The notes: a model not told the origin generated them from the letters alone. A stretch of DNA of 64,000 nucleotides from Candidatus Eisenbergiella merdavium (GCA_019119595.1 DWWS01000035.1:1-64000), one strand, 5' to 3'; positions 35,263 to 45,562 are shown, numbered from the stretch's first letter. Made by a program: numbers and translations.

Positions 35263-35584
35263 ATGCCCGTTTTTTGTAGCCTGTTGGAGCATAAGGCAGG
35301 GCTGACAGCGGGATGGCAAAGTGACGGATGTGTTCCGGCGTATCCCACAGAAAATGCTGTGAAAAAGTGTGCACTTTGAACAAAAATTATCCGTTATCAG
35401 GCAAAACTGGCGAAAAACAAGAAAGTGATTATAGACGTTATGAGTATTGATTAATAAAATTATCACAACAGTTTGGTCGATGAGGGCGGATAAAGCGACA
35501 AAACAACCAAACCGGGGCGGAGACAGACCGGAAGACCACAGTCTGCCGCACGCCGAAAAAATATATAAAGAAAGGTGGTTAAAA

Positions 35585-36556
35585 ATGGCGAAAAGCAAAA
35601 CAAAAAAGGGAATGGTCACGTTGAAGGACGGTCGGACCATTCAGGTGCAGCACATGAGTACCATGCGGTACATGCTGCAGCACAAGGGGCTGTATCTGCT
35701 GCTTCTGCCGGGCTTTCTTTATTTCATCCTGTTCCGCTATGTGCCGATGGGTGGAATCGTGATAGCCTTTAAGGATTACAGCCCGTTCCTGGGCATCTGG
35801 GACAGCGCCTGGGTGGGCCTGAAGCAGTTTAAGAGCTTCTTCGATACGCCGGACTTTGGAAGGCTGCTGCGCAACACGCTGGGAATCAGCCTGCTGCAGC
35901 TCGTCCTGTATTTCCCGGCGCCCATCATTCTGTCCCTGTTTTTGAATGAAGTGAGGCACAGCACGTACAAGCGCACCATTCAGACGCTGGTATACATACC
36001 CCACTTCGTATCCTGGGTTATCGTGGCCAGCCTGACCTATCAGCTCTTCAACGTATCGGACGGTATCATTAATATTCTGATCAGGTCCATTACGGGAAGC
36101 AGCGTTGACATTCTTTCCAAGGGCTCCTATTTCTGGGGGCTGATCGTGGGACAGGATATCTGGCGTGAGACCGGATACGGCACCATCATTTTCCTGGCAG
36201 CTCTTGCGGGAGTGGATCAGGAGATGTATGAGGCGGCACGAGTGGACGGCGCCGGACGCTGGCGCCTGATGTGGCACATCACCCTTCCGGCCATCCGCGG
36301 CACGGTCATCATGATGCTGATCCTGAGAGTGGGCGGCCTGCTGAACACGGGCTATGAGCAGATCTTCCTGATGAGAAACGATCTGAACATGGAATTTGCG
36401 GACGTATTTGATACTTATATTTATACACGAGGTATCGTGAATGGCCAGTATTCCTTCTCCACGGCAGCAGGTCTGTTCAAGTCGATCGTGGGCATGATCC
36501 TGGTGCTCGGATCGGATAAGGTAGCCAAGCTGTGCGGCGAGAGCGGCGTATATTAA
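35585..36556 (+). CDS. ABC sugar permease, LplB type
   Basis: A 323-residue permease of the CUT1-related LplB/YtcP family that imports pectin-derived oligosaccharides. Six membrane helices, the first at about 33-52 (GLYLLLLPGFLYFILFRYVP), and the ATPase-docking EAA loop EAARVDGAGRWRLMWHITLP near residue 218. AAAGGTGG precedes ATG 35585. No ATPase gene is present in the window; such systems share a general MsmK-type ATPase encoded elsewhere. The second permease follows 14 bases downstream. Confidence 0.9.
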   Translation: MAKSKTKKGMVTLKDGRTIQVQHMSTMRYMLQHKGLYLLLLPGFLYFILFRYVPMGGIVIAFKDYSPFLGIWDSAWVGLKQFKSFFDTPDFGRLLRNTLGISLLQLVLYFPAPIILSLFLNEVRHSTYKRTIQTLVYIPHFVSWVIVASLTYQLFNVSDGIINILIRSITGSSVDILSKGSYFWGLIVGQDIWRETGYGTIIFLAALAGVDQEMYEAARVDGAGRWRLMWHITLPAIRGTVIMMLILRVGGLLNTGYEQIFLMRNDLNMEFADVFDTYIYTRGIVNGQYSFSTAAGLFKSIVGMILVLGSDKVAKLCGESGVY

Positions 36557-36570
36557 GGGAGGAGGCAGTT

Positions 36571-37479
36571 ATGAAGGCTCATGCGATGAAAGAGGGAGTC
36601 AAGGTTAAAAGAAGCCTTGGCGACCGCATCATAGACGTTATCATTTATACTGTGCTGGGATTGATCGCGCTTTCCACTGTCCTTCCGTTTCTGTACGTGA
36701 TCGCTGGCTCTTTCGCGACGGATAAGGAGCTGACGGAAAAGGCGTTCTTCATCATTCCCGAGGTCTGGTCGCTGAACGCGTACAAATACGCGATCAACAC
36801 AGCCAATATTTTAAGAGGACTGAGAAATTCCATTTTCCTGACAATAGGGGGAACCGTGATGTGCATGCTGTTTTCCCTGTCGTTCGCCTATCCCCTGTCC
36901 AAGGTGCATTTCAGGGGAAGAAACTGGATCATGAACATGGTCATCGTCACCATGCTGTTTTCCGGCGGAATGATCCCTAACTATCTGGTGTTTACGGCTT
37001 ACGGCCTGTATGACTCCTACTGGGCTTTGATCCTGCCCGGACTGATCAGTCCGTTCAATATGATCATCATTAAGAAGTTTTTCTCGGATCTGCCGCAGGA
37101 GCTGGAGGATGCCGCTTATGTGGACGGCGCGGGAGACATGAAGATCTTCGCAAGGATCGCGCTGCCGCTTTCCAAGCCGGTGATCGCGTCCATCTCGCTG
37201 TTCTACGGCGTGGGCTTCTGGAATGATTACTTCAATTCCATGATCTACCTGCGTACGCCGGAGAAATATCCGATCCAGATCCAGCTTCGTTCCATCATCC
37301 TGCTGACCTCCCAGATTTCTGAGGTCGCTATGGATTATTACGACATGAACGGCGCGCCGCCGGACAAAGCAGTGAAAATGGCCTGTACGGTCATCGCCAC
37401 GGTGCCGATCCTTCTGGTCTATCCGTTCGTCCAGAAGTATTTCACCAAGGGCGTTATGGTTGGCGCTGTAAAGGGCTGA
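36571..37479 (+). CDS. ABC sugar permease, LplC type
   Basis: A 302-residue permease, partner of LplB-like 35585. Six helices and an EAA loop (LEDAAYVDGAGDMKIFARIA). GGAGGAGG precedes ATG 36571. The C-terminus ends KYFTKGVMVGAVKG, which is the family hallmark. A hairpin lies between this gene and the binding-protein gene. Confidence 0.92.
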   Translation: MKAHAMKEGVKVKRSLGDRIIDVIIYTVLGLIALSTVLPFLYVIAGSFATDKELTEKAFFIIPEVWSLNAYKYAINTANILRGLRNSIFLTIGGTVMCMLFSLSFAYPLSKVHFRGRNWIMNMVIVTMLFSGGMIPNYLVFTAYGLYDSYWALILPGLISPFNMIIIKKFFSDLPQELEDAAYVDGAGDMKIFARIALPLSKPVIASISLFYGVGFWNDYFNSMIYLRTPEKYPIQIQLRSIILLTSQISEVAMDYYDMNGAPPDKAVKMACTVIATVPILLVYPFVQKYFTKGVMVGAVKG

Positions 37480-37510
37480 GGCAACCCGCCCGGCCTGAGA
37501 GGGAGGATTT

Positions 37511-37556
37511 GCAAAGCGGCGCCTCCCGCCGCTGCCTGTGGCGGAGGCCTGCTTTG
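37511..37556 (+). terminator. Intercistronic hairpin before the binding protein
   Basis: GCAAAGC...GCCTCCCGCC (37511-37530) pairs with GGCGGAGGCC...GCTTTG (37540-37556). With no T-run it is more likely an RNA-stabilising or partial attenuator hairpin that sets a higher level of the binding protein relative to permeases. Confidence 0.55.
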
Positions 37557-37603
37557 GTGAATTCATATATTTTTTAAATTGAAGGCAAAAAAGGAGGAAC
37601 TGT

Positions 37604-39223
37604 ATGAAAAGCAGAAAAGTGAAAAGATGGCTTGCTCTCGGGCTTGCCGGAATGATGGCCCTGGGCACGGCGGCCTGCGGAAGCGCACCTGCGGCGCCCG
37701 CGGAAAGCACGGCGTCCACCGCCGGCGCGGAGACCACCGCAGATGCGGCTGAGGCTTCCGGCGAAGAGACTGCCTCCACGGCGGAGAGACAGGACATCAC
37801 CTTTATGACCATCGACTTCAACGCCGGTTCGTCAAATACGGGAGAATACGCGGAGCAGATCCTTTCCCAGATTGAAGATTACTGTAATGTGAATCTGGAG
37901 ATCGAATGGGTGCTTTCCGATGTTACGGAGGAAAGAACCACGCTGGCGATGGCAAACCCCAAGACCATGCCCATGATCATGACCTGGAGCGGAGAGCTTA
38001 CCGGAAACGTGGTAAGCGCGGCCAAGCAGGGCGCGTTTGTGGATCTGAGCGAGTATGTATGGGATGCCGAGAAGTATCCGAATCTTTCCCAGATGAATGA
38101 GAACGTTGCGGATACCCTTACCGTGGATGGAAAGCTGATCGCTATCCCCAGAACCAGAGATATCGGACGCTACGGCTTCTCCTATCGTCAGGACTGGGCG
38201 GAGAAGCTTGGCATCGACGAGCCTCAGACCATTGAGGACGTATACGACATGCTGTATGCCTTTACCTATGACGATCCCGACGGAAACGGCGTGGACGACA
38301 CCTACGGCATGGAGATGACCTCCTACACGGGTCCCTTTGATATCATCCAGACCTGGTTCGGCTGCGGAAACGGCTGGGCTGAGGTGGACGGACAGCTCAT
38401 TCCCGTACACATGCAGGATGAGTACAAGGAAGCCCTCGACTGGCTCAGAAAGGTCTATGAGGACGGCCTGATGCCCCCCGACTGGGCGGTAAGAACCACC
38501 GATACCTGGTCCAACGGCTGCAAGACCGGAGAATCCGGCGTATACATCGACGTAATGGACGGCGGACGCCGTATCTGGGATTACTTTGTTGCGGATGAAA
38601 CCTATACTCCTTCCGTTGCCAATCCGGACGAAGCGGCTTCCATGAACCTGCTTGGCGCGATCAACGGAAAGACCATGGCTACCTCCGGCTACAACGGATA
38701 TTTCACCCTGAGCGCATCCACCTGCGATACGCCTGAGAAGATCGAAGCGGCTCTGACCCTTCTGGATAAGCTGAACGACAACGATATGAGACTTCTTACC
38801 GAGTACGGTATCGAAGGCATCAACTATGAAGTGGACGAAAACGGATACCTGGTAGATCTGGACGTGGAGGATACCACCCTTGCGGCAAACTACGCCGGAC
38901 TGAACCAGATGCTCGCATACCTGCCCAGATATACGCCCGAACCCGCTCCCGAGCTGAACGAGCGTACCCAGGCGCAGAACGATGTTTATGTTGCCAACGA
39001 AGCGGTTGCGGTATTCAATCCCGCTTCCTCTTACCTGGCAAACTCCGCCACCTACTCTGATGTGGGAGCGACCCTTGCCGACATCATCACCCAGGCGAGA
39101 ACCCAGTACATCTGCGGTGAGATCGACGAGGCCGGCCTGCAGGCGGCAGCCGATCAGTGGCTGGCTCAGGGCGGACAGACGATCATCGACGAGGTGAACG
39201 CGCAGTACCAGGCGAACCAGTAA
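37604..39223 (+). CDS. Extracellular sugar-binding lipoprotein, LplA type
   Basis: A 539-residue solute-binding protein. Signal sequence with lipobox (MMALGTAAC; Cys at about 25), then an Ala/Thr/Glu-rich linker and the large binding domain characteristic of LplA/YtcQ oligosaccharide binders. Two EF-hand-like/aspartate-rich stretches (DDPDGNGVDD about 225-234) may bind calcium. It delivers oligosaccharides to the two permeases upstream. AAAGGAGG precedes the ATG. Confidence 0.9.
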   Translation: MKSRKVKRWLALGLAGMMALGTAACGSAPAAPAESTASTAGAETTADAAEASGEETASTAERQDITFMTIDFNAGSSNTGEYAEQILSQIEDYCNVNLEIEWVLSDVTEERTTLAMANPKTMPMIMTWSGELTGNVVSAAKQGAFVDLSEYVWDAEKYPNLSQMNENVADTLTVDGKLIAIPRTRDIGRYGFSYRQDWAEKLGIDEPQTIEDVYDMLYAFTYDDPDGNGVDDTYGMEMTSYTGPFDIIQTWFGCGNGWAEVDGQLIPVHMQDEYKEALDWLRKVYEDGLMPPDWAVRTTDTWSNGCKTGESGVYIDVMDGGRRIWDYFVADETYTPSVANPDEAASMNLLGAINGKTMATSGYNGYFTLSASTCDTPEKIEAALTLLDKLNDNDMRLLTEYGIEGINYEVDENGYLVDLDVEDTTLAANYAGLNQMLAYLPRYTPEPAPELNERTQAQNDVYVANEAVAVFNPASSYLANSATYSDVGATLADIITQARTQYICGEIDEAGLQAAADQWLAQGGQTIIDEVNAQYQANQ

Positions 39224-39329
39224 GCTGCCGAAAAGTGCGGCAGGCCAACCTCTGCCAAAGGGCCTGGCAGGCGATTCGGCGGGCTGCATGAAGGCACGCG
39301 GAACAACAGACATTTGCCAGGCGGCTTCA

Positions 39330-39370
39330 GGGCACCGGTATCCGGCAGCGGGTATCGGTGCCCTGAATTT
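39330..39370 (+). terminator. Terminator after the importer operon
   Basis: GGGCACCGGTATCC (39330-39343) pairs with GGGTATCGGTGCCC (39350-39363), followed by TGAATTTT. Confidence 0.8.
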
Positions 39371-39463
39371 TAACGGTCGGAACAAAAAACTTCGGTATGA
39401 TGAGGGCGGCACGGATCAGGGATTCGTGCCGGATACCGCCCGGAGGCGGTAAAAAGGAGGAAA

Positions 39464-41923
39464 ATGGAAGAGATAAAGCTGTATCTGAAGGAGGCGGGAG
39501 AGGACGCCGTCCGGATCGCATGGAACAGGATCGATGGAGACGATGAGGCGGGAGGAACCGTTTATGAAGTGTACTGGTCGGACCGCTGTACGCCCGGCAT
39601 GCAGTATAAGCAGGCGGCGCGGACGACGGAGACGGAATATACGCTGCACAGATCCACCTGGATCCCTCAGTATCTTCGTGTGGAGGCGAAAAACGTCCGG
39701 GACGGACAGACGGTCGGAAAAAGCGGCATCCTGAAAACGCCGGTGAAAAAGGTATGGAACCGCCAGCTTGAGAAGCTGAACCGGGGACTTGTGGCGCTGA
39801 AAACGAAGGAGGGCGTATTTCTGGCCTGGCGGATGCTTTTGGACGAGGTTTCCGGCTGGACGCAGAGCGGCATGAGCGGAACGGATTATGCGGTGTACCG
39901 GAATGGGGAGCGGCTTGCCGTAGTGACGGACTGCACCTGCTATGCGGATGAACAGGGAACGGAGAACGACAGCTATCAGGTGGCCCCGGTGCGGGACGGA
40001 CAGGAGACGGAGCCCTGCAGTCCGGTGAGCGCTGGCGCAGGAACGGGCGGCTATCTGGAATTTCCTCTGCAAAAGCCGGAGGGAGGCGTGACGCCTGCGG
40101 GAGAGGCCTATACCTACAGCGCCAATGATATGAGCGTGGGCGACGCGGACGGGGACGGAGAATACGAATTTTACGTGAAATGGGATCCCTCCAATTCCCA
40201 TGACGTTTCCATTAAGGGCTATACCGGAAAATGCTATATCGACTGCTACAAGCTGGACGGAAGGCTTCTGTGGCGGCTGGATATGGGCGTGAACATCCGG
40301 GCAGGCGCGCACTATACCCAGTTCATGGTCTACGATTTCGACGGGGACGGACGGGCGGAAATGTCGGTAAAGACCGCGCCCGGCACCTGCATGACGGTCT
40401 ATGAAGAGGACGGAACGGTAAAGGAAAGAGCCTTTATCACCCTTCCCGAAGAGGATGTGCAGGACGGCGTGACCCATGAGGACAATTATGTATGCAGCGC
40501 CGAAGACTACTATGAGCACATGGTGAAGGTATTCCGGGAGTGGACGGAGTATCCGGAGGTAAAAAGCGGACAGTGGCCCGCCACTCTGGAGGAGTGCTTC
40601 GGCAGAGCGCCGGAATACGCCTATCCCCTTTCCGATGCGGATGCCAGGGCGCTTGCGGATTATTTTATGGATGAATTTGCCCCGTCAAGGAGTGAGAAAA
40701 ACCGGCTGCGGGAATTCGAGGGCTTCGTCTATGAGGGGCCGGAGTACCTGACCATGTTCGGAGGCGACGGAAAGGAGCTGGAGACCATCCCCTTCCCGCA
40801 TCTGCGTGAGGACGACGGGCTTCGCTGGGGAGACTATGCCATGAAACGGATCGAGCCCTGCAACCGGGTGGATCGTTTTCTCTCCGGCGTAGCCTATCTG
40901 GATGGAGAGCGGCCAAGTCTGATCATCTGCCGGGGCTATTACACCCGGACCACCATCGCGGCCTATGATTTCCGGGACGGGAAGCATCGTCTGCGGTTCG
41001 ATATCGACAGCGGCCATGTGCCAATGGACAATCCCTTCTGCGCTTCCCCCCATGAAGCGACAGGGAGCGATCCCGTATACGGAAGCCTGGCGGGGCAGGG
41101 CAATCACAGCCTGTCCACGGCGGATGTGGACGGGGACGGCTGCCAGGAGATCATTTACGGGGCGGCGGCCATCGACCATGACGGAAGCCTGCTGTATTCC
41201 GCCGCCGGTTTTCTTCCGGACGGAAGGCCGGCCAAGCTGGGACACGGGGACGCCATGCACGTGGCGGTGATCGATCCCGACCGTCCGGGCTATCAGATCT
41301 TCAACGTCTTTGAGGGCGCGCAGAACGCTCCCTACGGCTGGGCGCTCCGTGACGCGCAGACGGGCGAGGCGTTTTTCGGAGAGTACGCGGAATGCGACCT
41401 TGGCCGCTGCATGGTGGGCGACGTGACTCCCGGCGTGAGAGGCCTTTCCGTGTGGGTGAACGAGATGTATGATTGTAAGGGAAACCGGCTGCCCGACAAA
41501 ATCCTGGGAACGAATCAGAGCATCCGCTGGGCGGGCGATCTGACCACCCAGGTCATCGACGGCGTGAATTACCTGAAGGACGTCCAGACCGGCGTGATCA
41601 ACGACAACACCCATGGGATCATGCTGAAGCCGGAGGGCACCATGACCAACAACGGCACAAAGGGAAATCCCTGCCTGGTGGCGGATATCTTCGGAGATTA
41701 CAGAGAGGAGCTGGTGCTTCGCACCGCAGACAGCAGCGCCATCCGGATCTATGTCAACACGGAGCTGACCGGGCACAAGCTGTTCACGCTGATGCACGAC
41801 GTGATGTACCGCACGGGCATCGCCTGGCAGAACAACTGCTACAACCAGCCCTGCTACACCAGCTTTTACTATGCGTCAGACATGGACTTTTCACAAGTGC
41901 TTCCGTATCTTGAGGAAGACTGA
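39464..41923 (+). CDS. Rhamnogalacturonan lyase, PL11 (YesW/YesX-like)
   Basis: An 819-residue lyase that cleaves the rhamnose-galacturonate backbone of pectin. An N-terminal Ig/fibronectin-like section (about 1-200) precedes an eight-bladed propeller with repeated calcium-binding loops (SVGDADGDGEYEFYVKWDPS, YDFDGDGRAEM, ADVDGDGCQEI). NIRAGAHYTQFM and GNHSLSTADVDGDG are PL11 signatures. No signal peptide is present, unlike secreted relatives, so it works in the cytoplasm on imported oligomers. AAAAGGAGG precedes the ATG. Confidence 0.92.
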   Translation: MEEIKLYLKEAGEDAVRIAWNRIDGDDEAGGTVYEVYWSDRCTPGMQYKQAARTTETEYTLHRSTWIPQYLRVEAKNVRDGQTVGKSGILKTPVKKVWNRQLEKLNRGLVALKTKEGVFLAWRMLLDEVSGWTQSGMSGTDYAVYRNGERLAVVTDCTCYADEQGTENDSYQVAPVRDGQETEPCSPVSAGAGTGGYLEFPLQKPEGGVTPAGEAYTYSANDMSVGDADGDGEYEFYVKWDPSNSHDVSIKGYTGKCYIDCYKLDGRLLWRLDMGVNIRAGAHYTQFMVYDFDGDGRAEMSVKTAPGTCMTVYEEDGTVKERAFITLPEEDVQDGVTHEDNYVCSAEDYYEHMVKVFREWTEYPEVKSGQWPATLEECFGRAPEYAYPLSDADARALADYFMDEFAPSRSEKNRLREFEGFVYEGPEYLTMFGGDGKELETIPFPHLREDDGLRWGDYAMKRIEPCNRVDRFLSGVAYLDGERPSLIICRGYYTRTTIAAYDFRDGKHRLRFDIDSGHVPMDNPFCASPHEATGSDPVYGSLAGQGNHSLSTADVDGDGCQEIIYGAAAIDHDGSLLYSAAGFLPDGRPAKLGHGDAMHVAVIDPDRPGYQIFNVFEGAQNAPYGWALRDAQTGEAFFGEYAECDLGRCMVGDVTPGVRGLSVWVNEMYDCKGNRLPDKILGTNQSIRWAGDLTTQVIDGVNYLKDVQTGVINDNTHGIMLKPEGTMTNNGTKGNPCLVADIFGDYREELVLRTADSSAIRIYVNTELTGHKLFTLMHDVMYRTGIAWQNNCYNQPCYTSFYYASDMDFSQVLPYLEED

Positions 41924-41965
41924 AACGGCCGGGCTGTTTTCGGCCCGGCTTTGAAGGAGAACAGG

Positions 41966-44725
41966 ATGAAAGAGCAGATGGAATTACACAGGATGGAAAA
42001 CCGTTCTCGGGACGGCTACGCCGTGTGGGGCGGCGCCTGGAAAAAGGGAAGTGTGCCTGCGGACGCGGCCTTCCGGCTGAAGGACGAGATGGGGACTGAG
42101 ATACCGGTTCAGTCCTCCGTCCGGGCCTGGTGGCCGGACGGCAGCGTGAAATGGAGCGCCCATACGGCGGATGCGGTCCGGCTGGGACAGAGGGCCGTGC
42201 TGGAGGCCGTGGATCGTTCGGAGGCTGTGAATGGAGCAGGGGAAAACCCGGGAGACAGGAAAGCGGGAAAAGCGCAGCCGGGGAGCGGGTCAGAACCGGG
42301 AGCGGAAAAGGAGCCGGAGCCCCGTGTGAAACTGGAAAAGGGGCAGGAGGCCATCCGCATATCCACCGGGCGGGCACAGCTTACGGTGCCCCTTTGCGGG
42401 AGCACGGTCTTTGAGGACTACCGGATCGACGGAAGGCTGACTGCAAAAAGAGCGGAGCCGGTGCTTTTGCTGGAGGAAAGGGAAGAAAAAGAAACCGCCG
42501 AAGGAACGGTTCAGATCAGGAGGGAGCTTCCCTGGAAAAGCGGGATCCTGCAGGTAAAGGTGGAGGAGGAAGGGCCCCTGCGCTGTGTGATCCGGCTTTC
42601 CGGAACTCACAGCCGTACTGCCGGAGGAACGGACGGGGCGGAGGAAAAGATCCCCTTCATCCTCCGGCTGACGCTCTGGGCGGGAAGCCCGGAGATCGGC
42701 GTGACCCACACCTTCCTGTATGACGGGGATGAAAAAAAGGATTTCCTGAAGGGGATCGGCCTTGCCTTCACGATGCCCTGCGAGGGCCCGGCGTACAACC
42801 GGCATGTGAAGCTGCAGACGGAGACGGGCGTTTTTCATGAGGCGGGAGCCATGCTGTTAAGCTGGCGTCCCAAAATCCCGGAGGAGGTCTACCGCGCGCA
42901 GATGGCCGGAGCCTTCGTGGGAGAGGGAAAGGATGTTGCGGACTGCCCGGAGGCCATTGCCGCGGCGGAGCAGATGCCCGTGTGGGACGAGTACCGCCTG
43001 ACCCAGGATGCGCCGGAGCATTTTCTCATCCGGAAAAAAACGGCGGTAAAGGAGGCCTGTTTCCTGGAATGCCTGCACGGAAGGAGAGCGTCCGGCGTGA
43101 TCGCGGCGGGAAGCGAGGCGGGCGGCCTGATGGCCGGCATCCGGGATTTCTGGCAGAAATATCCCTCCGGCCTGTGGGTGAAGGGCCTTGCGGGAGAGGA
43201 AGCACACCTTACGCTCTGGTTCTGGTCGCCGGACGCGCCTGCCATGGATTTCCGGCATTATGCGGACCGGGGCTATTCCCAGACCTATTATGAGGGCTTT
43301 GACGAGGTGCGCTCCAGCGCCTACGGGATCGCTGTGACCAGCGAGGCCAGGTTCTGCGGCTTTACCGGACGCATTCCCGGCGATGAGGAGATGGCGGCGT
43401 TCACAAAGCGGCTGCAGAAGCCCGCTGTTTTCCTTGCTTCCCCGGAATACTATCATGAGGCCGGGGCGTTTGGCGCCTGGGGGCTGAGACGGGCAGATAC
43501 CCCCATGGAGGCCTGGCTGGAGGGCCAGATCGACGCGGCGGTTGACTTTTATCAGAAAGAGATCGAGCGGCGGAACTGGTACGGGCTGTTCAACTACGGG
43601 GACGTGATGCACACCTATGATAAGGTGCGGCACGGCTGGCGCTACGACATGGGCGGCTATGCCTGGCAGAACACGGAGCTTGTGCCCACGCTCTGGCTGT
43701 GGTATGTTTTTTTGCGGACCGGACGGGAGGATCTGTTTGCCATGGCGGAGGCCATGAGCCGTCACTGCTCCGAGGTGGATGTGTATCATTTCGGCCCCTA
43801 TAAGGGTATCGGCTCCCGTCATAATGTGCGCCACTGGGGCTGCTCCTGTAAGGAGGCCCGGATCGCGATGGCCTCCCACCACAGATTTTACTACTATCTG
43901 ACGGGGGATCCCCGGATGGGAGAGGTGTTCGACGACGTGGCGGACGGCGACCGGGCGCTTCTGAATATCGACCCGCTGCGCTTCTTTTATGAGAAGGAAA
44001 AAATGGTCTGCCCCACCCATGCAAGAACCGGCCCCGACTGGTCCTCCTTTGTTTCCAACTGGATGACCCGCTGGGAGAGATACCGGGACGAGGCATACCG
44101 GAAAAAGATCGAGACGGGCATTGAGGATCTGAAACAGGCACCGTTAAAGCTGGTTTCAGGAAGCGACTTCGAGTACGACCCGGACAGCGCCCACCTGCGC
44201 TATATCGGAGAGCGGGCAGGCGGCGGAACCCATCTGACTATCTGTATGGGAGCGCCTCAGGTATGGTTTGAGCTTGCGGAGCTTCTGGAGGATAAGGAGT
44301 GGAAGGACATGCTGGCTGATTTCGGCCGCTTCTACTATCTGCCGAGAGAAAAGCAGCAGGAGGAATCCGGCGGGCTGATCGGGAACCGGGAATTTTCCCT
44401 TCCCTTCATGGCTGCCGCGATGGGAGCCTACGGCGCGGCGAGAAGGAAGGATCCGGAGCTTGCGAAAACCACCTGGCGCATCCTGCTTCGCGCGCTGGTG
44501 GCGGACAATCAGCGGGAGGGCTTCACTGAGGTTCCCCTTTCGGGAAACGCCAGTGAAAAGGTGAAGGAGGAAATTCCCTGGATCTCCACCAATTTTGCCT
44601 CCCAATGGTGTCTCAATGTGATCACGTGTCTGGACTTCATTCGGGAGGAGCTTCCGGAAAGCCCGGAGGAGCTGGGTGCTTTTCTGGAGGGGATGCCCGT
44701 GGAGGGCTATTTCCGAAAAGCATAG
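41966..44725 (+). CDS. Exo-rhamnogalacturonan lyase family protein (YetA-like)
   Basis: About 919 residues. The C-terminal ~400 residues have an (alpha/alpha) barrel-like pattern with WYGLFNYGDVMHTYDKVRHG and HHRFYYYLTGDPRMGE; the N-terminal part is beta-rich. This fits the PcRGLX/YetA family of exo-lyases that act on rhamnogalacturonan ends. An unusual Gly/Glu/Pro/Lys-rich linker (about 93-122) sits in the N-terminal domain. Start 41966 is chosen for AAGGAGA 6 bases upstream. No signal peptide. It probably completes degradation started by the PL11 lyase. Confidence 0.8.
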   Translation: MKEQMELHRMENRSRDGYAVWGGAWKKGSVPADAAFRLKDEMGTEIPVQSSVRAWWPDGSVKWSAHTADAVRLGQRAVLEAVDRSEAVNGAGENPGDRKAGKAQPGSGSEPGAEKEPEPRVKLEKGQEAIRISTGRAQLTVPLCGSTVFEDYRIDGRLTAKRAEPVLLLEEREEKETAEGTVQIRRELPWKSGILQVKVEEEGPLRCVIRLSGTHSRTAGGTDGAEEKIPFILRLTLWAGSPEIGVTHTFLYDGDEKKDFLKGIGLAFTMPCEGPAYNRHVKLQTETGVFHEAGAMLLSWRPKIPEEVYRAQMAGAFVGEGKDVADCPEAIAAAEQMPVWDEYRLTQDAPEHFLIRKKTAVKEACFLECLHGRRASGVIAAGSEAGGLMAGIRDFWQKYPSGLWVKGLAGEEAHLTLWFWSPDAPAMDFRHYADRGYSQTYYEGFDEVRSSAYGIAVTSEARFCGFTGRIPGDEEMAAFTKRLQKPAVFLASPEYYHEAGAFGAWGLRRADTPMEAWLEGQIDAAVDFYQKEIERRNWYGLFNYGDVMHTYDKVRHGWRYDMGGYAWQNTELVPTLWLWYVFLRTGREDLFAMAEAMSRHCSEVDVYHFGPYKGIGSRHNVRHWGCSCKEARIAMASHHRFYYYLTGDPRMGEVFDDVADGDRALLNIDPLRFFYEKEKMVCPTHARTGPDWSSFVSNWMTRWERYRDEAYRKKIETGIEDLKQAPLKLVSGSDFEYDPDSAHLRYIGERAGGGTHLTICMGAPQVWFELAELLEDKEWKDMLADFGRFYYLPREKQQEESGGLIGNREFSLPFMAAAMGAYGAARRKDPELAKTTWRILLRALVADNQREGFTEVPLSGNASEKVKEEIPWISTNFASQWCLNVITCLDFIREELPESPEELGAFLEGMPVEGYFRKA

Positions 44726-44791
44726 GCTGCACAATGCGGCCCTGTGCAGGTAAAGGATATCGGTAAAATCCGCAGAAGGAGAACTATATAT

Positions 44792-45562
44792 ATGGAAACG
44801 AATCAGAGAAAAAGCAGGATCTTTCTTGCCGGAGATTCCACGGTGCAGGCCTATTCCGCCTCCCAGGCGCCGCAGAACGGCTGGGGGCAGCGGTGGTATG
44901 AATGCTTTCGCGGTCATGAGACGTGCAGAAGCTGTCATCCGGACGATAGCCGCTTTCCGCAGGCCGTATGCTATGAGCTCGCGGATGTGATCCTGGACAA
45001 CCGAGCCATGGCAGGCCGCAGCAGCCGTTCCTTCCGGGAGGAGGGGCGGCTTGCGGATATCGAAGAGGCGATGGGAGAGGGAGATTGGCTGCTTGTGCAG
45101 TTCGGCCACAACGACGCGAATACAAAGCCGGAGCGCTATGTCCCGTCGGAGGAATTCGGTGCGTCGCTGGCTCATTATGCGGACGTCTGCCGGAGAAAAA
45201 AGGCGGTCTGCGTGCTGGTGACGCCCATCGCCATGCGGAACAGCGCTGCGGACGGCTCCTGCTCCTTTCCCGAGTACCGGGAGGCCATGATCGAGTACGC
45301 CAAAAAAGCCGGTCTGCCCCTTCTGGATCTGGGCCTGGCTACGGCGCGCTATTGTGTGAAAGAGGGGCCGGAGGCCTGCAAACGGCTGTTTCTCTGGGTG
45401 GAGCCGGGAGCGTGGCCGGAAAGCGCGTACCGGGACGGCGCTCAGGACGACGCACATCTGCAGAAGGAGGGCGCGAGAGTCTTTGCGCGGCTCCTGTCCG
45501 GTCTGATCCGGGAATCCACGGACGAACGGCTTGCGGGAATCCGGAGGCTTCTGGTGGAATAG
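44792..45562 (+). CDS. Rhamnogalacturonan acetylesterase, CE12 (SGNH)
   Basis: A 256-residue SGNH hydrolase: FLAGDSTVQAYS (catalytic Ser), NRAMAGRSSRSF (Gly block), FGHNDANTKP (Asn block) and DDAHLQKEGA (Asp-x-x-His). This set and the RG cluster context indicate a CE12 deacetylase (YesT/RgaE type) that removes acetyl groups from rhamnogalacturonan. No signal peptide; cytoplasmic. AAGGAG lies 10 bases before ATG 44792. Confidence 0.88.
   Translation: METNQRKSRIFLAGDSTVQAYSASQAPQNGWGQRWYECFRGHETCRSCHPDDSRFPQAVCYELADVILDNRAMAGRSSRSFREEGRLADIEEAMGEGDWLLVQFGHNDANTKPERYVPSEEFGASLAHYADVCRRKKAVCVLVTPIAMRNSAADGSCSFPEYREAMIEYAKKAGLPLLDLGLATARYCVKEGPEACKRLFLWVEPGAWPESAYRDGAQDDAHLQKEGARVFARLLSGLIRESTDERLAGIRRLLVE

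Noticed and set aside
37832-39412. Long minus-strand open frame opposite the LplA-type gene
   Set aside because: Shadow of a GC-rich gene on the other strand; the + strand product is a clear lipoprotein.
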